A stretch of DNA of 64,000 nucleotides, taken from NCBI GenBank assembly GCA_037367405.1, contig JAZKJV010002956.1, forward strand, positions 1,302,001 to 1,366,000. Reading direction: 5' to 3'. The stretch comes from Ottelia alismoides. Lineage: Eukaryota > Streptophyta > Magnoliopsida > Alismatales > Hydrocharitaceae. Made by a program: the position numbers and the translations under genes. The notes beneath the pieces were generated by a model that ran no database searches, was not told the DNA's origin, and saw only the letters and a program-made list of their open reading frames with translations. Shown here one piece after another: positions 11,961-24,456 of this stretch. Every line of letters begins with the position of its first letter. Positions within the stretch are counted from its first letter, which is position 1.

Positions 11961-12480
11961 ACCAAGTATGATCCCTTTAATTCACATGAAGTTGTTCTTC
12001 TCCACGAGAGCATGAGGTTCACTTCGCAACACCTCCTCAGAACCTGATCTGAATAATTAATACATTGTTGTGTGAATATCTGTCGACTGAAAAACCATAC
12101 ATGAAAACCTTGAGAAAACTATCTACCATGTCTATGAATACTATAAGCATACATTGTTGAAACGTAGAGGGGCAATTATGCAACCCGAATAACATCCATC
12201 GGAATGCGTACGTCCTAAAAGGACATGTGAGAGTGGTTTTCTGTTGCTCCTCAGGAGCAATAACAACTTGATTATATCCAGATCCTGGTCAGAATCTCCT
12301 TTCCTTTATCATTAGTAACAATGTTGATCCAAAACTTCTTGGGAACTATGTGTAGGGGAAATACCCACTTTCTTCAGGAGGTGGGATAGATGAATCCTAC
12401 ATCACACTAGTTTTGAATTTATTTCATAATAACCTCCTGGAGATTTGGAATCGGTCTGCGTTGGAATTCACATGATGATT
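11961..12480 (-). pseudogene. Gypsy reverse transcriptase, internally deleted
   Basis: The fingers region (about 12470-12290) reads NLQEVIMK and KWVFPLHIVPKKFW, typical of Athila RT. The palm follows (about 12270-12080) with VVIAPEEQQKTTLTCPF and a TYAFRWMLFGL block, ending in VFMYGFSVD where active enzymes have FMDD, so both aspartates are lost. Between the two blocks, near 12285, around 55-60 codons are missing, including the stretch that normally carries the first catalytic aspartate. This is a deletion plus point mutations, so no polymerase activity is possible. It is the only gypsy RT in the window. Confidence 0.85.
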
Positions 12481-13104
12481 TGTTGTTTTCTTCTAAGGAA
12501 GTGTGATCCATCATTGAGATGAACTAATCCCATGGAGATCCAATATCTTCTGGCCTATCACCTTACAGTTGCATTCAAGAACCTACATCAGATGAGATTC
12601 TTGATCTTTGATCAATAGGATTTGATAATGATCGGGTACATGTTCGGTTCTCCAGCAAGGAAGGCATAGTTCATATTGAAGGGTAATAGCTTGATCTTTG
12701 GTGGAGTGGGAACAACTTCAGTAGTGATTTTAGTGACAATTGTATGTCTAAACTCTTTCAACTCTTGTCGGTCCACCTCTAGCATTTTTGTTTTGTCATT
12801 TAAGATAACGGATAGATCTGCAATGAATTCTTCGTGCTTTACGAGAGGGATTGTTCTTCTTCTTATAATGTCATATCAGCAAAAATCTCAGCTTCAAAGA
12901 CATTGGTCAGTTGGACTGGTCTTTCCTGTCCTTCCTCAAGGGAGATGAATTCTAGGGTTTCTCTAACATCTAGAAATAAATTTGTGTCTATGATCTCTAC
13001 TAACAATTCACAATCCTCGGAAAATTAAGATTTAAGCACCTTTACCTCAAGCACCACTTTTGGGGGTTTCGATTCAGGAATAATCTCTATATGAACTTTG
13101 TCAC
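12481..13104 (-). pseudogene. Gypsy protease-to-RT linker
   Basis: No conserved motif is expected between protease and reverse transcriptase. The minus strand gives broken frames with short peptides such as VKHEEFIADLSVILND (about 12850-12795), which looks collinear with the polyprotein. The plus-strand frames at 12676-13028 are antisense shadows. Confidence 0.45.
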
Positions 13105-13480
13105 TTCTAGACAGGAACGTGAATTATCTAATCGTAGTCGACTACTGCTTCGGCTATCCGAAGGAACGACTAACCAATAATGATAGGGGTCTGGAGTAGA
13201 GGCATAGATGTATGCATGTCCAAGACAACAAAATAACTAGGAAATTGCATCCCTTGGATAGTAACAACCACATCTTCCACTGATTTATCTGTGAACTGCA
13301 TAATCATCTTTGTATGTTTAAGTGGTCCTAGCCAAATTTATATGAGTAGTGTGAATGGTAACATGTTGATAGATGACCCACTGTTGAGCAATGTGCGCTC
13401 AAACTACTGGTTTGATTGTGTATCTGATAATAGGTGCTCCCTTGTCTTTCTTCTTAGGAGGGACATTGCGGATTGTATTC
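13105..13480 (-). pseudogene. Gypsy aspartic protease remnant
   Basis: The minus strand carries LLNSGSSINMLP (about 13391-13356), the flap-side motif of retropepsin-like proteases, followed by VVVTIQGMQFPSYFVVLD and a TPIIIG block. The last corresponds to the second conserved box, ILGRPF in the better copy at 35331-35580. The catalytic aspartate codon is AAC (asparagine; codon at 13385-13383), so activity is lost. The protease normally cuts the Gag-Pol polyprotein within particles. It lies between gag and RT as expected. Confidence 0.82.
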
Positions 13481-13527
13481 ACATTAGCCATGGTGAGAAT
13501 ATGCTACTAAGAGTTTGAAATAGTGTG

Positions 13528-13854
13528 TCAATGTCTGTGGGGCTGACGCTTTGTTGTACATGCATCCTTAAGTTGTTTCTTTACACGAGGCATGTATTCC
13601 ATGGCTTTTAGAAGATGCATCTCAAGCATAATGTTTTGCATTATTTCAATGATGACATGATCAAACAAAGAATTTTTAAATTTTTTTACTGTTTTTGATT
13701 CAATGCTAGAAGGAAAAGGCATATGCCATCCATAAAAAAACATTTTCATTAAATTTATGTTTGTATCTTTATGTATACATAGATGTAAAAAAGGAACACA
13801 ATCATCTACATCTAGTGGACCAAAAATAACCTGCTTAGCTCCATCGATTCGCAT
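13528..13854 (-). pseudogene. Gag-protease linker open frame
   Basis: This open stretch of 108 codons starts by convention at an internal methionine. It contains KKFKNSLFDHVIIEIMQNI and a following LLKAMEYMPRVKKQLKD. In Athila polyproteins, the segment just before the protease has a similar helix-rich pattern with an alanine-leucine-x-x-methionine-proline core. It therefore belongs to the polyprotein and is not a separate gene. It has no known catalytic role. Confidence 0.65.
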
Positions 13855-13869
13855 TGGTTCTGTAGTTGG

Positions 13870-16062
13870 TGCGGCATCTCTAAGGATAGTTAGCCTTCAC
13901 TAAGATCGTTGCTATCTTTTTTGTATTTTTTGCATTTTTGGTATTTTTTTGTGTTGGTTGTGCTGCTTCAAAAAATGATGTTGGCCATAATACTAGCTTG
14001 ACTGACGACTCATCATTGTATACTTTGCTATTCCCTTTTCTAGTCGTATATGGATGGAGTGTTGTACCGCTCTTGAGATGTACAACATTAGATAAAAAGA
14101 CACTATTTTCATCTAAATTGTGTTAGGCACTATAGACTACCTGCTCCTTACAATGAATATTATTCAGGTTTGCCTCTACCTGGGCCAGAATGAAAGTCTT
14201 GGCGATCGTTAGGTTGTCTATCTTCTAACTCAATTAAGACATATTCTTGATGAGCCGGACCAAACAATCTAAGGCAGGGTTGATTGTGGTAAACTCGGAA
14301 TATTTAGCTTAATGAGAACACCGATTCTACTGGCATGAGGGAGGTTGTTGTGGTAACCCTGAGAATAGTGAGGAGGAGGAGGAAGAGGAAGAGAAGGGCA
14401 ATGCTAGTATTGCAAGGAGTATTGGTGATTGTACTGAGTAGCCATCCATTGATTATTCTTATGGCTATATCGAAACTATCACTAGAAATTTGTCTGCCTC
14501 CAATTGCATCCATGTCGCGTAGGTTGTTGTTGGGTCATGTTGGGCTGGTAATTTCACCCTCCTTGTTGTTGGTGATAGGGCTGGTTGGCCTAGTTCTAAC
14601 CCTGCTATTGTCCCTGAGGATGGGTCAATTGCTGATCATTTCCCCCAAATGGCACTCACCTCTTGGATGTGTGTAGGAGGTGTAAAAAAGACTTGATGAT
14701 TGTGGCTGGAATTCAAGTGGTTAGTAGATAACTATTTGAGTATGCGGATTTGGGGGTTGTTGGTTCGAGGCTTGCATGTAATATACGAGCTGGATCGAAG
14801 GTTTACTAGGAGTCGGCTCAGGCAGTTGTGGTTGTGTCTGCTCCTACTTCTCAGTTGGAGGCTCAAGTATGACGGTCGCTGCATTGCAAGTGTTGATGGT
14901 GTTTATCAGCAGCTCCAGCTACTTGATAACGACGTCGAGCTTGTCTAATCCCTTCATTCTTTGCTAGATCCTGGCGAGCCTCACTAGGAATTGCAACCTC
15001 TTCTCAATGATATCTACCTTCGATAGGTGGTTCTCGATGATGGTCATGTCATAGTTGTTGCACTCGTTGACGTCTCGTATATGTGCCAAGTTCACATTCT
15101 TGCAGAGAACCTGTTGTAGTGGCAGTTGGGTATAAAAGGTATGAGATGAGGATATCACGGCCTCACCTTTGGCCATCTACTCAAAAATCTGCCAAACTGC
15201 ATCCTCATCCTTGTTAAAGTGAGATCCTCCACATGAGACATCAATCGAACATTTACTTGCTTCTATCAATCCCCCAAAAAAGTGTTGGATCATGTTGGTC
15301 CTTGGAATGTCATGGCGGGGAAACTTATCGATTAGATCACTAAACCTCTCCCACGTTTCATAAAAGGAATCTTGGAGTCCCTAAGAGATGCTAGGATATT
15401 AGACCACATGAGATTGAGATGGCCAAGAGGATAGTACTTGTGAAGGAATGCTGGTTTCAATTCCTCCCAAGTCATCACTACCTTCCCAGTATGTTTTATC
15501 CAATAGAGATCTTTCAGTTGAAGGGTGAATGGGAAGGCAATCATCTTAACTACGCCAAATGGGATGTTGAGGTAGTGAGTGGTGATACAGATGCTGTCAA
15601 ACTGCAGCAGATGGATGTACAGCTTCTCGTTCGAATTCCATTAAAGCTATAGATGTATGAAAGGAGTTGTGACTTCAACTCGAAATGTCTGTCGATCGGT
15701 GGGATCGGGATCCACTCATTGATACGCCTGACCCCATGGTTGTATGACTACTTCAGTGTTGGCTCGAATCGACCTCTCCCTTCCTCATCTCTCCCTCTAC
15801 AGGTCCATCTACAGAGCGATCATCTCTCTCTCTTATCACCACCTCCTCCTCGAGGTATTCCCCCATATTCCGATCTCCTTCTTAGATCATTCAACATTTC
15901 TTGAATGATGACATGGGAAAGTGCTTGGTCAGTTATCTACTTTTGGATTGCCTGAATGGAATCTAGTAACTAAATGTTGTCCTTGTTTTGGGTTGTTCCC
16001 TGCTCTTGATTCTTCTCATTGGTTGGAAGTTGTGGTTCCTTTCCTTTTCTTGATGGAGCCAT
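13870..16062 (-). pseudogene. Athila-type gag remnant
   Basis: The likely start is the ATG at 16062, which reads MAPSRKGKE and aligns with ATGs at 26738 and 60749 in the other copies. The core Retrotrans_gag block is at 15544-15332: MIAFPFTLQLKDLYW, KVVMTWEELKPAF and KYYPLG. The capsid-like region continues leftwards in other frames to DVSCGGSHFNKDEDAVW and SKVDIIEKR (about 15020). From about 14700 to 14150 the minus strand is rich in Gln, Asn and Pro codons, matching the Q-rich tail of the copy at 33750-34250. Gag forms the particle shell. Stops and frameshifts are numerous. Confidence 0.82.
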
Positions 16063-18192
16063 TCTGATGTTATCTGTGAATGCACGGGCTCAAGATTGGG
16101 CTGTAAATGTGCATTGGGAAATACGACCTAATCTATCCTTAAAAATGATGGAGAAAGTTTCATATGAGAATATATCTCGAACGAGAGATTTATTAGAGAA
16201 AGAAAGGTGGTAGAAGGAAGGATTTCAAGAAAAGAGTATTTTTTATTTTCAAAGCAGGTGAATTTATGGGCGACCAAGGAGAAGTCCATAGTGTCCATCA
16301 TATCTTCTTGGAGATTACCCTTTTTTGTGGCAGGTGTCGATCCCAAGGAATCGATATAGTTGTCAGTGAAGTCTTGACAAAACTATCCATGCATTGTCAT
16401 GATGAAGGGAATGAGGAATATCGATGAAATATCATGCATATGGTAATGAACAAGAAACAGAAGAGTGTAAAATAGTATAAGGCTTACAATGATAGGTGGT
16501 CAAAGAGGAAGTAAGAAAAGAATAATATAAAAAATGTGCAAACACAAGGAGATTTTGATCTTCAAATCTAAACTAGATCTAAACAAACACAATACAAAAT
16601 TGGATTCACCAACTCAAGCCATTATGAAGCCATAAGAGTTCGACAATTTTTATCTTTTCAATTTTAGGGTTACTGAGTCAGGCAAAAGTTGTCATGGTTC
16701 TTTATAGGCTAGCTGTAGAGGAGATTGCGTACTACCAGGAAGAGACTCCACATACTTGTTCCACCTCCTTTGTAGCCTTTGATATGCACTCTTTAAGTTC
16801 CTCAACCTTATGCTTTGGTGTCTACTCAACCAAAGAAAATAGAGAGAAATATGATAAGTGAGGCTACTACATTCCTCGCAAGTGAGGTACTCAGACACAA
16901 ACCAATGAGACAAACACACCCGTGAGGGCCGACCTACGCTCAGTATTTCATTCCATGTCAGGTGGTAGTACCATCATCGACCAAACCATACTTTGTTACA
17001 TACAATTGAAGCAGTAGTACTTCGCTAGTACATGTTATTGTTGAGGCTGCCATAGATCGGGTTTTTAGCTCTATTCCTTAAGGGTCGTGCCTTCCTCTAT
17101 CAGGAATGTACCGTAATACAATGTTGGCTTTGCGAAATCCAAACAATGATGTTTGTTACGTATTTTATCAGGTAAAAGTTCAATTAGCTGTCCCCTTGTT
17201 TTAATTTTTGTTTTTTATTTTTTATTTGAGTAGTTTTATATAACAAATTCCAAATGATTTTTTTGGATTTTCTTATTGCATTAAGTGCTCAAAATTATAG
17301 GGAGAGGAGGGTAAAGCAATGCAAGGTGATACTAAGACGGAAATCTCACCTTAGTTCCTCATGGACGAATGCTCAATTAGAAGACTTACGGTGCTTCCCA
17401 TCTCTCTCCATGTGGGATGCAAGAAAGAAATTTTTAAACCTATACTATATGTGTGAAATTCATGTGAAAATCATTCTAAGCAGGAAATTGCTAATATCTT
17501 TATGAACCAAATGCAGAACACTTAGAAAGAAACCTACAGTCCAGTCTTAGAGGCTCCATAGTGCCCACCACAGTGGGTCCTACATGCATTGTATGGAGAC
17601 CTCTCGCATCATGGGGTTTCAAGTTTGAGTATCAAATAATTAATTTAAGCTGTGTCTGAATGTAGAGACTATAGGTGCATGCAAGATATTATGTGTTTGG
17701 CATTAATTGGCTCCATCAAGAAATTCCTAAAATGTTAAGGGCTCATTCCACGATACAAATAAAAATAATGCAGATAGCATAAAACATGGAAAAGAAATAA
17801 AATAAATTCAATAAAATCACGACAAAAATTTGGCGAGCCCCAAGTAAACAAACACTTGAAATTTGGCCTGAGTGTCCATGTCCAGGTACTTGCATTACTA
17901 CAAATTAAATAGAACAAAAATGCACTCTCTTGCATAAATAAAAATTATGGCCTATGATAATTTTTCTCCCACTCTATCTTTCTCTCTCCACTTGGCCCAC
18001 AAGCAGAACGACTAGGTCTCCTCAACTCGGATGCTTCAACCACATAGGAGATCGTCATTGTATCAAACTCCCTCATGAGAAAAATAGAAACGACTAATGT
18101 TAGCACAATAAACAATTACACCAAATGAAACATAAAGTGGACTAGGAAAAATAATGGAATTAAAATGATCTGAAATTCTATCCTATGTGTTT
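16063..18192 (-). other. Gypsy leader with conserved block
   Basis: This 2.1-kb leader lies between primer-binding site and gag. It is similar by eye to 24457-26737 on the plus strand. Shared items include a gcacgaccct box, ggtgtgtttgtctca, and the following segment encoding LRNLKSAYQRLQRRWNKY (minus, within 16919-16692), which corresponds to GTLKSAKYRLQSSRRGTRY in the other copy. Whether that short frame is translated is unknown. The rest is AT-rich without motifs. Confidence 0.65.
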
Positions 18193-18211
18193 CTGCTTAG
18201 AAACGCCACTA
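18193..18211 (-). other. Degenerate Asp-type primer-binding site
   Basis: On the minus strand the LTR end ttcatca is followed by aatagtggcgtttctaagc. This aligns with the aatggtgtcgttgcctaggg site at 24437-24456 but is decayed. Position and orientation support the call more than sequence does. Confidence 0.5.
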
Positions 18212-18213
18212 TT

Positions 18214-20703
18214 TGATGAACATGGATCTCACGAGGGTCTATAAATTATCCTCACTGAAAAGTGAAGACAAGGTGGCACTGAATTGGTCGCACACAAGAT
18301 CACATGGGCGATCAACAATCAACTCACAAAACATAAATATGTAACAATGCAAGCAAGTGTGAATCAAAATTTTTTATACCCTAAAACAAAATGCGTATAG
18401 TGACAAGTATTGTAGGGGTTGAGCATTTGGAGAATGGGGGATAGACGACAAAACTTACTAAATAAAGGTAGTAATGTTTTTCAATTTTTAGGGATTTTTG
18501 AATTTTTAATGGGTTTTTAGTTATTTACATTTTTGTGATTTTTGGCATTTGTATTTTTTAAGAATTTTCTTTTATAATTTCTATTTTTTATTTTTTTCGA
18601 TTTTTAGATTTTATATTAACAAAAAATAATATAAGTTTATTTAGATATATCTGTAAAGAGGGCTTTTATATTTATAAAAGTAGTTATAAATAATCAAATT
18701 CACAATATAAAGTATTTTTGTCTTTTTTATATTTTTATGTTATTTCTTCTATTTTTTCTATTTTTTATTTTAATTGAACTAATAAAAAAAGATGGTAGTA
18801 AATTTAAATTACTGAATTATTTAGGATTTTAAAAATAAATACGAGTCTCATAATATTCCAAAATTATTTTTAAAGTATAAAAATATTATAGAAAAAAATT
18901 AAAAGTAGAAATAAATATTTTGGATTTTTTACAAATTTTTATAAGGTTTTAGTAGATTTTTAGTTTTTAGTGTCATATTTTTCCATTTTAGGTATGTTCT
19001 GTAGGTTAGAAATATCATATTAAATAAAATATACTTTTCGGAATTTTTAAAAACAATTTTGTATTTTTTTATATTTTCCTAAGATAAACATGTAAAATGG
19101 ATCTAATTTGTTAATAAATAGAAAATCCAACTTAAATACCAAACCAAAAATATAAATGATAGATATATCAGGTACTTATAGGTATTTTCAAAGAATTTCT
19201 AAAGGCATAAGGCTATTTTTAAAAAAATTAAATCCAAAAACTAAAATAATCTAGCAGGGACATTTATGAAAGTGTTCAAAGTTTATCGAATAATTCCAAA
19301 CACAAAAAAAAGAATAGGGATAAAAATGTAACTTTCCTATATATTCAATAATATATACCTAGAGGGTATATGAGCCATTAATACAATGTTTTGGGACCCA
19401 GAAGAAATATTTCTAGAAAATATTACACTAATTTGTAAAAATAGGGACTAAAATGAAATATAGAAAATACGAGGGAGTAGGCGAAAAATATATTATCCCC
19501 TCTACATACAGGTACGTGAGTTGACGTGGATTGGACCTAAACGCAAATAAATAATGCACAATGGGTGAACAACAAAATAACAAAAATATTCTCCACTACA
19601 GATAACAATTTAAGGACTAAATAGTAAATACAAGAATTACAGGGTTATCTAGCAAAACTACCTCTACAAGCACAATCCAACGACTGGGAATTCACTTAAC
19701 TCGTGGCACGCATCTAATGGATGATACCGCTCGTTGATGGGCATCTTGGATTAGTTCTCTTAAGGATATCTAATGATGGAGGCACTTCATATCCAACGAC
19801 CGCTTCGGTGTCATGTGTTGGGTAACGTTCAAATAAAGAGGGGCTATTTGGAAGTACAGGAATGAACAATGTCACCCTCAATCATTGATTGGTTGGTCCC
19901 CACTGCTCCAGTTGTCTCTGATGCAACAATATGGCTGTGAAGGTGCCTGGAAGCATCCCAAGTTGGGTGTTGAGCTCATATGGCTCTAAGAATCGGTGGA
20001 GGGGTCCTTAGAGTTCAATGAAGAAGAAGGGATCCATGTTCTTGGTTCGGAATAAAAATCAAACCACGGGGGTCCTCTGGCATCGTGACCTACTGGGTGG
20101 GGGAGATGAAGTGGAGATGGTTCAGGTGTGGTGCTCCGATATAAGGCAAAGGAGGGGAACCTTTATCCAGGCCCACAGTGGAACAAGATGACTCATAGAG
20201 CAACATTGGGGGAAAGAAATGGTGGTGAGAAGTGTGATGGAGAACGGTTGGTTACAGTGAGCTGTTCCAAAAAGCTTAGATTCGAAAAACATCAAAATTT
20301 TGATTTTTTTCAAATAAAAATTTAAATCAAATTAAACTAACGCTTAACCAATGCTACTTCTAAGTCTGGGAATGAAAAAAACACGTAGTGAAGCTCACCA
20401 AACCTCGGGAGGACCAGGAGCGGAGCTAGCGCTAGAGATGGTCGACCGAGCTTGGATCAACCTCAAGATAAACAACTTCTTCACCATAAAATCTTTAGAT
20501 ATTATGTACAGATCGACTTCATCGGAGACTGGTGCTTGATACGGAGGAGCCTCATCCAAGGAATGATGCGAGTGTGAAAGGTAGATGAACGTTGAACAAA
20601 AGTAAAAAAAAACTTGACTCAATAATTTCACATGAAAATTTGAGGAAGATTGGTCAAATGTGTTCTAACACAGTTAGACTTAAGCAAAGAAGAGTTTACT
20701 CAA
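18214..20703 (-). repeat. Gypsy LTR A, 5' LTR, U3 truncated
   Basis: The LTR's 3' end is at 18214 (ends ttcatca on the minus strand). It shows the family pattern of an AT-rich U5 side (18380-19500) and a more GC-rich transcribed segment (19500-20280). The roughly 1-kb U3 found in LTR E is reduced to under 450 bases. The right edge meets the start of LTR B head to head. A weak TATA-like ttatatc lies near 20138-20146. Confidence 0.68.
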
Positions 20704-23700
20704 TGATGAATCCCCATTTCATCACCTTTATTCTATCATCTTGGTCTTAAAAGTCCTAGCTAATGCATGTAAATACCCTCAATTTACACAAAATAACATC
20801 CATTTTTTATTGTATAAATATTGTAAAAAATACTAAATTTAATGCCAAAATTATAGAATAAAGAAAAGAAAAGAAAAAGAATAAAATGTCAACGGTTTTA
20901 TAACTCGAAACCCTAAGACATAGGCATCTTGATGTCTAGGTCGACAAGGAAAAAATTAGGTGGAGATAAGGGCCAATAATACAATAAAAATTCCATTTAT
21001 TAATTCATGAATAATGCATTTTTGGAATTCCTCAAATAAAGAAACATTGTACATGAAATTTGTAGATAATAATATATAGAAAAATACATAATTTATTTCA
21101 TATAAAAATAATATATTATGTAAAAGTTATACTCTAAATAATATTCCAAAATCCCAAATTCCCAAACCCTTATCTCTCAAATAAAAAGTCCAAGTATATA
21201 AAAATTACCTCTAATTGTATGTAACTTTTAGTAAGCTATTTAATGAATGGTTTCATATTTCTTGGAGTTAAGGTGTGAAAGTTAGGTTTTGGACCCCAAT
21301 TTATTAGTTTTATAATTTTATATTTTTATAATTCCGTAAATATTATTTATAATATTTGTACATATTATACATAAAATAGAACCATCAACAAAAAAATAAA
21401 TTAAAATAAGTAAATAAAACACATATATGATTATATAATATCGATATCTATGTATATTATACCCTTATTTATTTAAGTGTAATTATTACATCAGAAAAGT
21501 ATAATAAAACATATTTCTGTATTTAAATAAGTATAATTATAAAAACAATATAATAATATTATAAAATTAAAATTACGAACTAAAAATAAAATACTTAAAA
21601 CATAGGTAAATATACCTACAAAGATACCCCAAAAAAGTAACTTATAATTAATAAACTCTAAAAAATAAATAAATTTCTACAGAAACTAAAAAAAACAATT
21701 CTTAGTTTATACTTTAATTAGATAAAATTTCTTACAATTTATATTTTTTATAAACTTTTTCAGGGCTAGTTTTTCCTAATTGGTCCACGTGGACCAACTA
21801 GGTGGCACTGCAAGTTGACCTAAGGACAACTCTTCTGACCTGATGCCTAGCCCTATTGGAATGGTCTTGAGCCCCTATTTCTTGATTTTATACCCATCGA
21901 TTCGTCACTCGAGGGGGATTTGACCCTTCATGTGATCTTATCTCTATATATACAGGATCCATCTCAAGCACCCCTCTTGCCCCATATCTCCTTCCTACAC
22001 ATGCAATCTTCCCTCAAACCTCGCTCCTCCACCAGCTCGTACAAAAACCCTCCACCTCCAATTTTATCTACAGTTCAATTTTTCCCCTTGTTTGGTCCCC
22101 TCGGAGAGCACCTAGGTTGAGCCCCTTGTGACAAGATGAGCTCCCCACTCTTCGCAGCGAGGAAGGAGCAAGAGAAGCCCTTCCCAACCACATCCGACCA
22201 CCTAGTCATTGTGGTCTCATCTCCTAGCCTCTGTCTAGTCGAGGATCCTTTCTTTATATTTTTTAGATAGTTGTAGTGTCTATATGTATTTTTATGCTAT
22301 CATTTCATCGTTTAGTGCGTATTTAGTTTGAATCAGCAGCTAACCCCTCCATAGAGATTTTGAGCTCTGAACACCAACATTCCCATCTCCGACATACACC
22401 AAATAACGACCAACACTTCTGTCGTCCCTAGATGCATCATTTCCCTATGAAGGTGCTGAAGGGGGTGTATGAACCGCATCTGGGACCCAAGAACGAGCTC
22501 CAGTAAAGGATGCTTCTAGGACCTTGATCCTTGGGGTTATGGATATTTCGAAGTTACCAGCAAGTGCGAATCAACTCCAATAACATATTCCCCATCTCCA
22601 CACACACACAGGGAGCACAGGAGAAAGGATCTTGTGCGGATTGAAGTGACCAACAAAGTAGTTCTTTCATGTTCTACCTAAACACCTCTAGGTCGTTGGA
22701 TAGGTCGTAGTTCTTTATGAAGATCAGGAGTCGTAGATTCAATCGAATTTTCACCATTGAATCTCTCTAAGCAATCTAATCTGAGCCGCCTCCTGTGAAT
22801 TGTCATCAACATCTGTGGAGCGGCCACGTGTCATGTAAGTGGCTCTTCGTCGTTTGATTTCTGCTAGTGGAGGTAAATTTGACTCTTACCCCTACATTTT
22901 TGTCATTTTGGCATTTTTCTTCTGTAAATGAGTTAGCTAGTTCATAACTTTTGTTAAATTTTTAAGAAGGACCCTTACCTACATGTAATTGCATTTTGGA
23001 CCCATGCCAACACATTTCACGTGGCCATCCATGTGAGCCATGCTTTGCAACTCTGCCTCTACAACTTTTTGAATGCTATTTAATTTGCTAAATTTTTATT
23101 CATGTTATTTTTTAAAAAAATTGTAGTATGGCCCTCGCCTATTATTTTATTTACATATATGTTTCTCCCACTCAATGCATTTTTGTGTGTTTTCTAGATT
23201 TACTAAAAATAGCGTTTTTGCTCCAAAAAATTCGAAAAAATAGATGTAGACTCCTTATTGCACATAGTCCCCATGTCACATGTTTATTTATTCAAATTAG
23301 GACTTTTAACTATTTATTAAAAATCATTTTGAGCAAACTTTTGCCTTGTCTAGCTTATAAAATATCGAAAAAATATAAAATCTGTTTAAAAAATTCCGAA
23401 AAATATATTTTGTGTTTATTTAATTATTTCTAACTCCAGAAAACAAAAACCTTAAAAATATAAAAAGAAAACTTATAAAATAAAAAAAACTCTAAAATTC
23501 AATTGATATCTCCAATACATTTCATTGAGAATTATTAATGCATATTATTTGGAAGTTGGATAGACAAACCTAAAATGTCTACTATAAAAAATTAAAAATA
23601 TATATCTAAATCATGATTCTACATAATTGGAAAGTGCCCATCAATGTTGATAAATGCTCTTGTGTAATTTTTTTCCAAATGAACATACTCAATATTATTG

Positions 23701-24436
23701 ATTGATTTGAATTTGCGATAATGGAGTTGAGCTCAGATTCCTTCATATTATCCATTATAGATGAGCAAACATGTCAACAATCTAATAGACATAATAGTAA
23801 TAACCTTAGTGACAATACCAACCATTCTAGAATACAATGGATATTGTTAACACAGTTAAATCTGTGTTATAGAATAAGACAATGTTATTTATATTATTAT
23901 CTATCTATTAAAATTGATTTAAAGTATGTTGGAAATATTTTGCTATTTTCCCTCCATATCAATTTCGGCTATTTTAAAATCCCTAATTTGGGATAATTTT
24001 GACATTAAAGTTAAAAAAATAGCAAGATTAACTCAAACATCATAAAAATAAAAAATATGCAAAACCCTAAAATCTAAGAAATATAAAAAATATAAAATAA
24101 ATATAAAATAAAAAACAAAATACAAAAATAAAAGCAAAACTAAAAAATAAAAAACCCACATAAAAAATAGACAAAGAGATCACACAATGTCATTCATTGC
24201 ATTAATTTGCAATATCTATCTAGTTTCCCTCATTGAGTTCGACCACTACACGTACTTGCACCTATACACATCTTTGTTGTAGAGTTATAATAAATTTCAA
24301 CTCCGCACTTTTATTTCATTGTTTGATTTATTTGTGGGTTAATTTTTAATTTATTGAGATTTCTTGTGGGTAGCCACATCGATAGTGTCTCCGCCTTGTG
24401 TGACATCTTTACACTGGTGAAAAATATCAATCATCA
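20704..24436 (+). repeat. Gypsy LTR B, complete, 3.73 kb
   Basis: It begins tgatgaatccccatttcatc and ends caatcatca, immediately before a primer-binding site. The start matches LTRs C, G and H. Inside are a perfect 14-bp palindrome ggtccacgtggacc at 21782-21795, a TATA box near 21944 and a moderately GC-rich transcribed segment (21940-22880), with AT-rich flanks on both sides. It acts as the 5' LTR of the unit that continues to 27246. Confidence 0.8.
21944..21953 (+). promoter_or_regulatory. TATA box of LTR B
   Basis: The sequence ctatatatac lies about 160 bases after the ggtccacgtggacc palindrome and at the start of the GC-richer segment, the same arrangement as in LTR C. Confidence 0.5.
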
Positions 24437-24438
24437 AA

Positions 24439-24456
24439 TGGTGTCGTTGCCTAGGG
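24439..24456 (+). other. Primer-binding site, Asp-type, diverged
   Basis: The sequence tggtgtcgttgcctaggg follows LTR B by two bases. Compared with the complement of plant tRNA-Asp(GTC) it keeps the first 13 bases except two C-to-T changes, then diverges. It fixes the right end of LTR B and the plus orientation. Confidence 0.75.

Larger units (their letters stand above)
7772..20703 (-). mobile_element. Athila-like Ty3/gypsy element, most complete copy
   Basis: Read right to left this unit holds a truncated 5' LTR (A), an Asp-type primer-binding site, a 2.1-kb leader, gag, protease, reverse transcriptase, RNase H, integrase and a 2.2-kb 3' non-coding region. The order RT before integrase defines Ty3/gypsy. 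The long leader, tRNA-Asp primer, Athila-type Gag and extended 3' region point to the Athila clade. Every domain is mutated or partly deleted. The 3' LTR is not in the window; the copia element sits where the last ~200 internal bases should continue. It is the only copy here with a recognisable pol. Confidence 0.85.

Noticed and set aside
12676..13028. Plus-strand open frames of 90 and 64 codons
   Set aside because: They are antisense to the protease-RT linker of the minus-strand gypsy element and have no conserved sequence.
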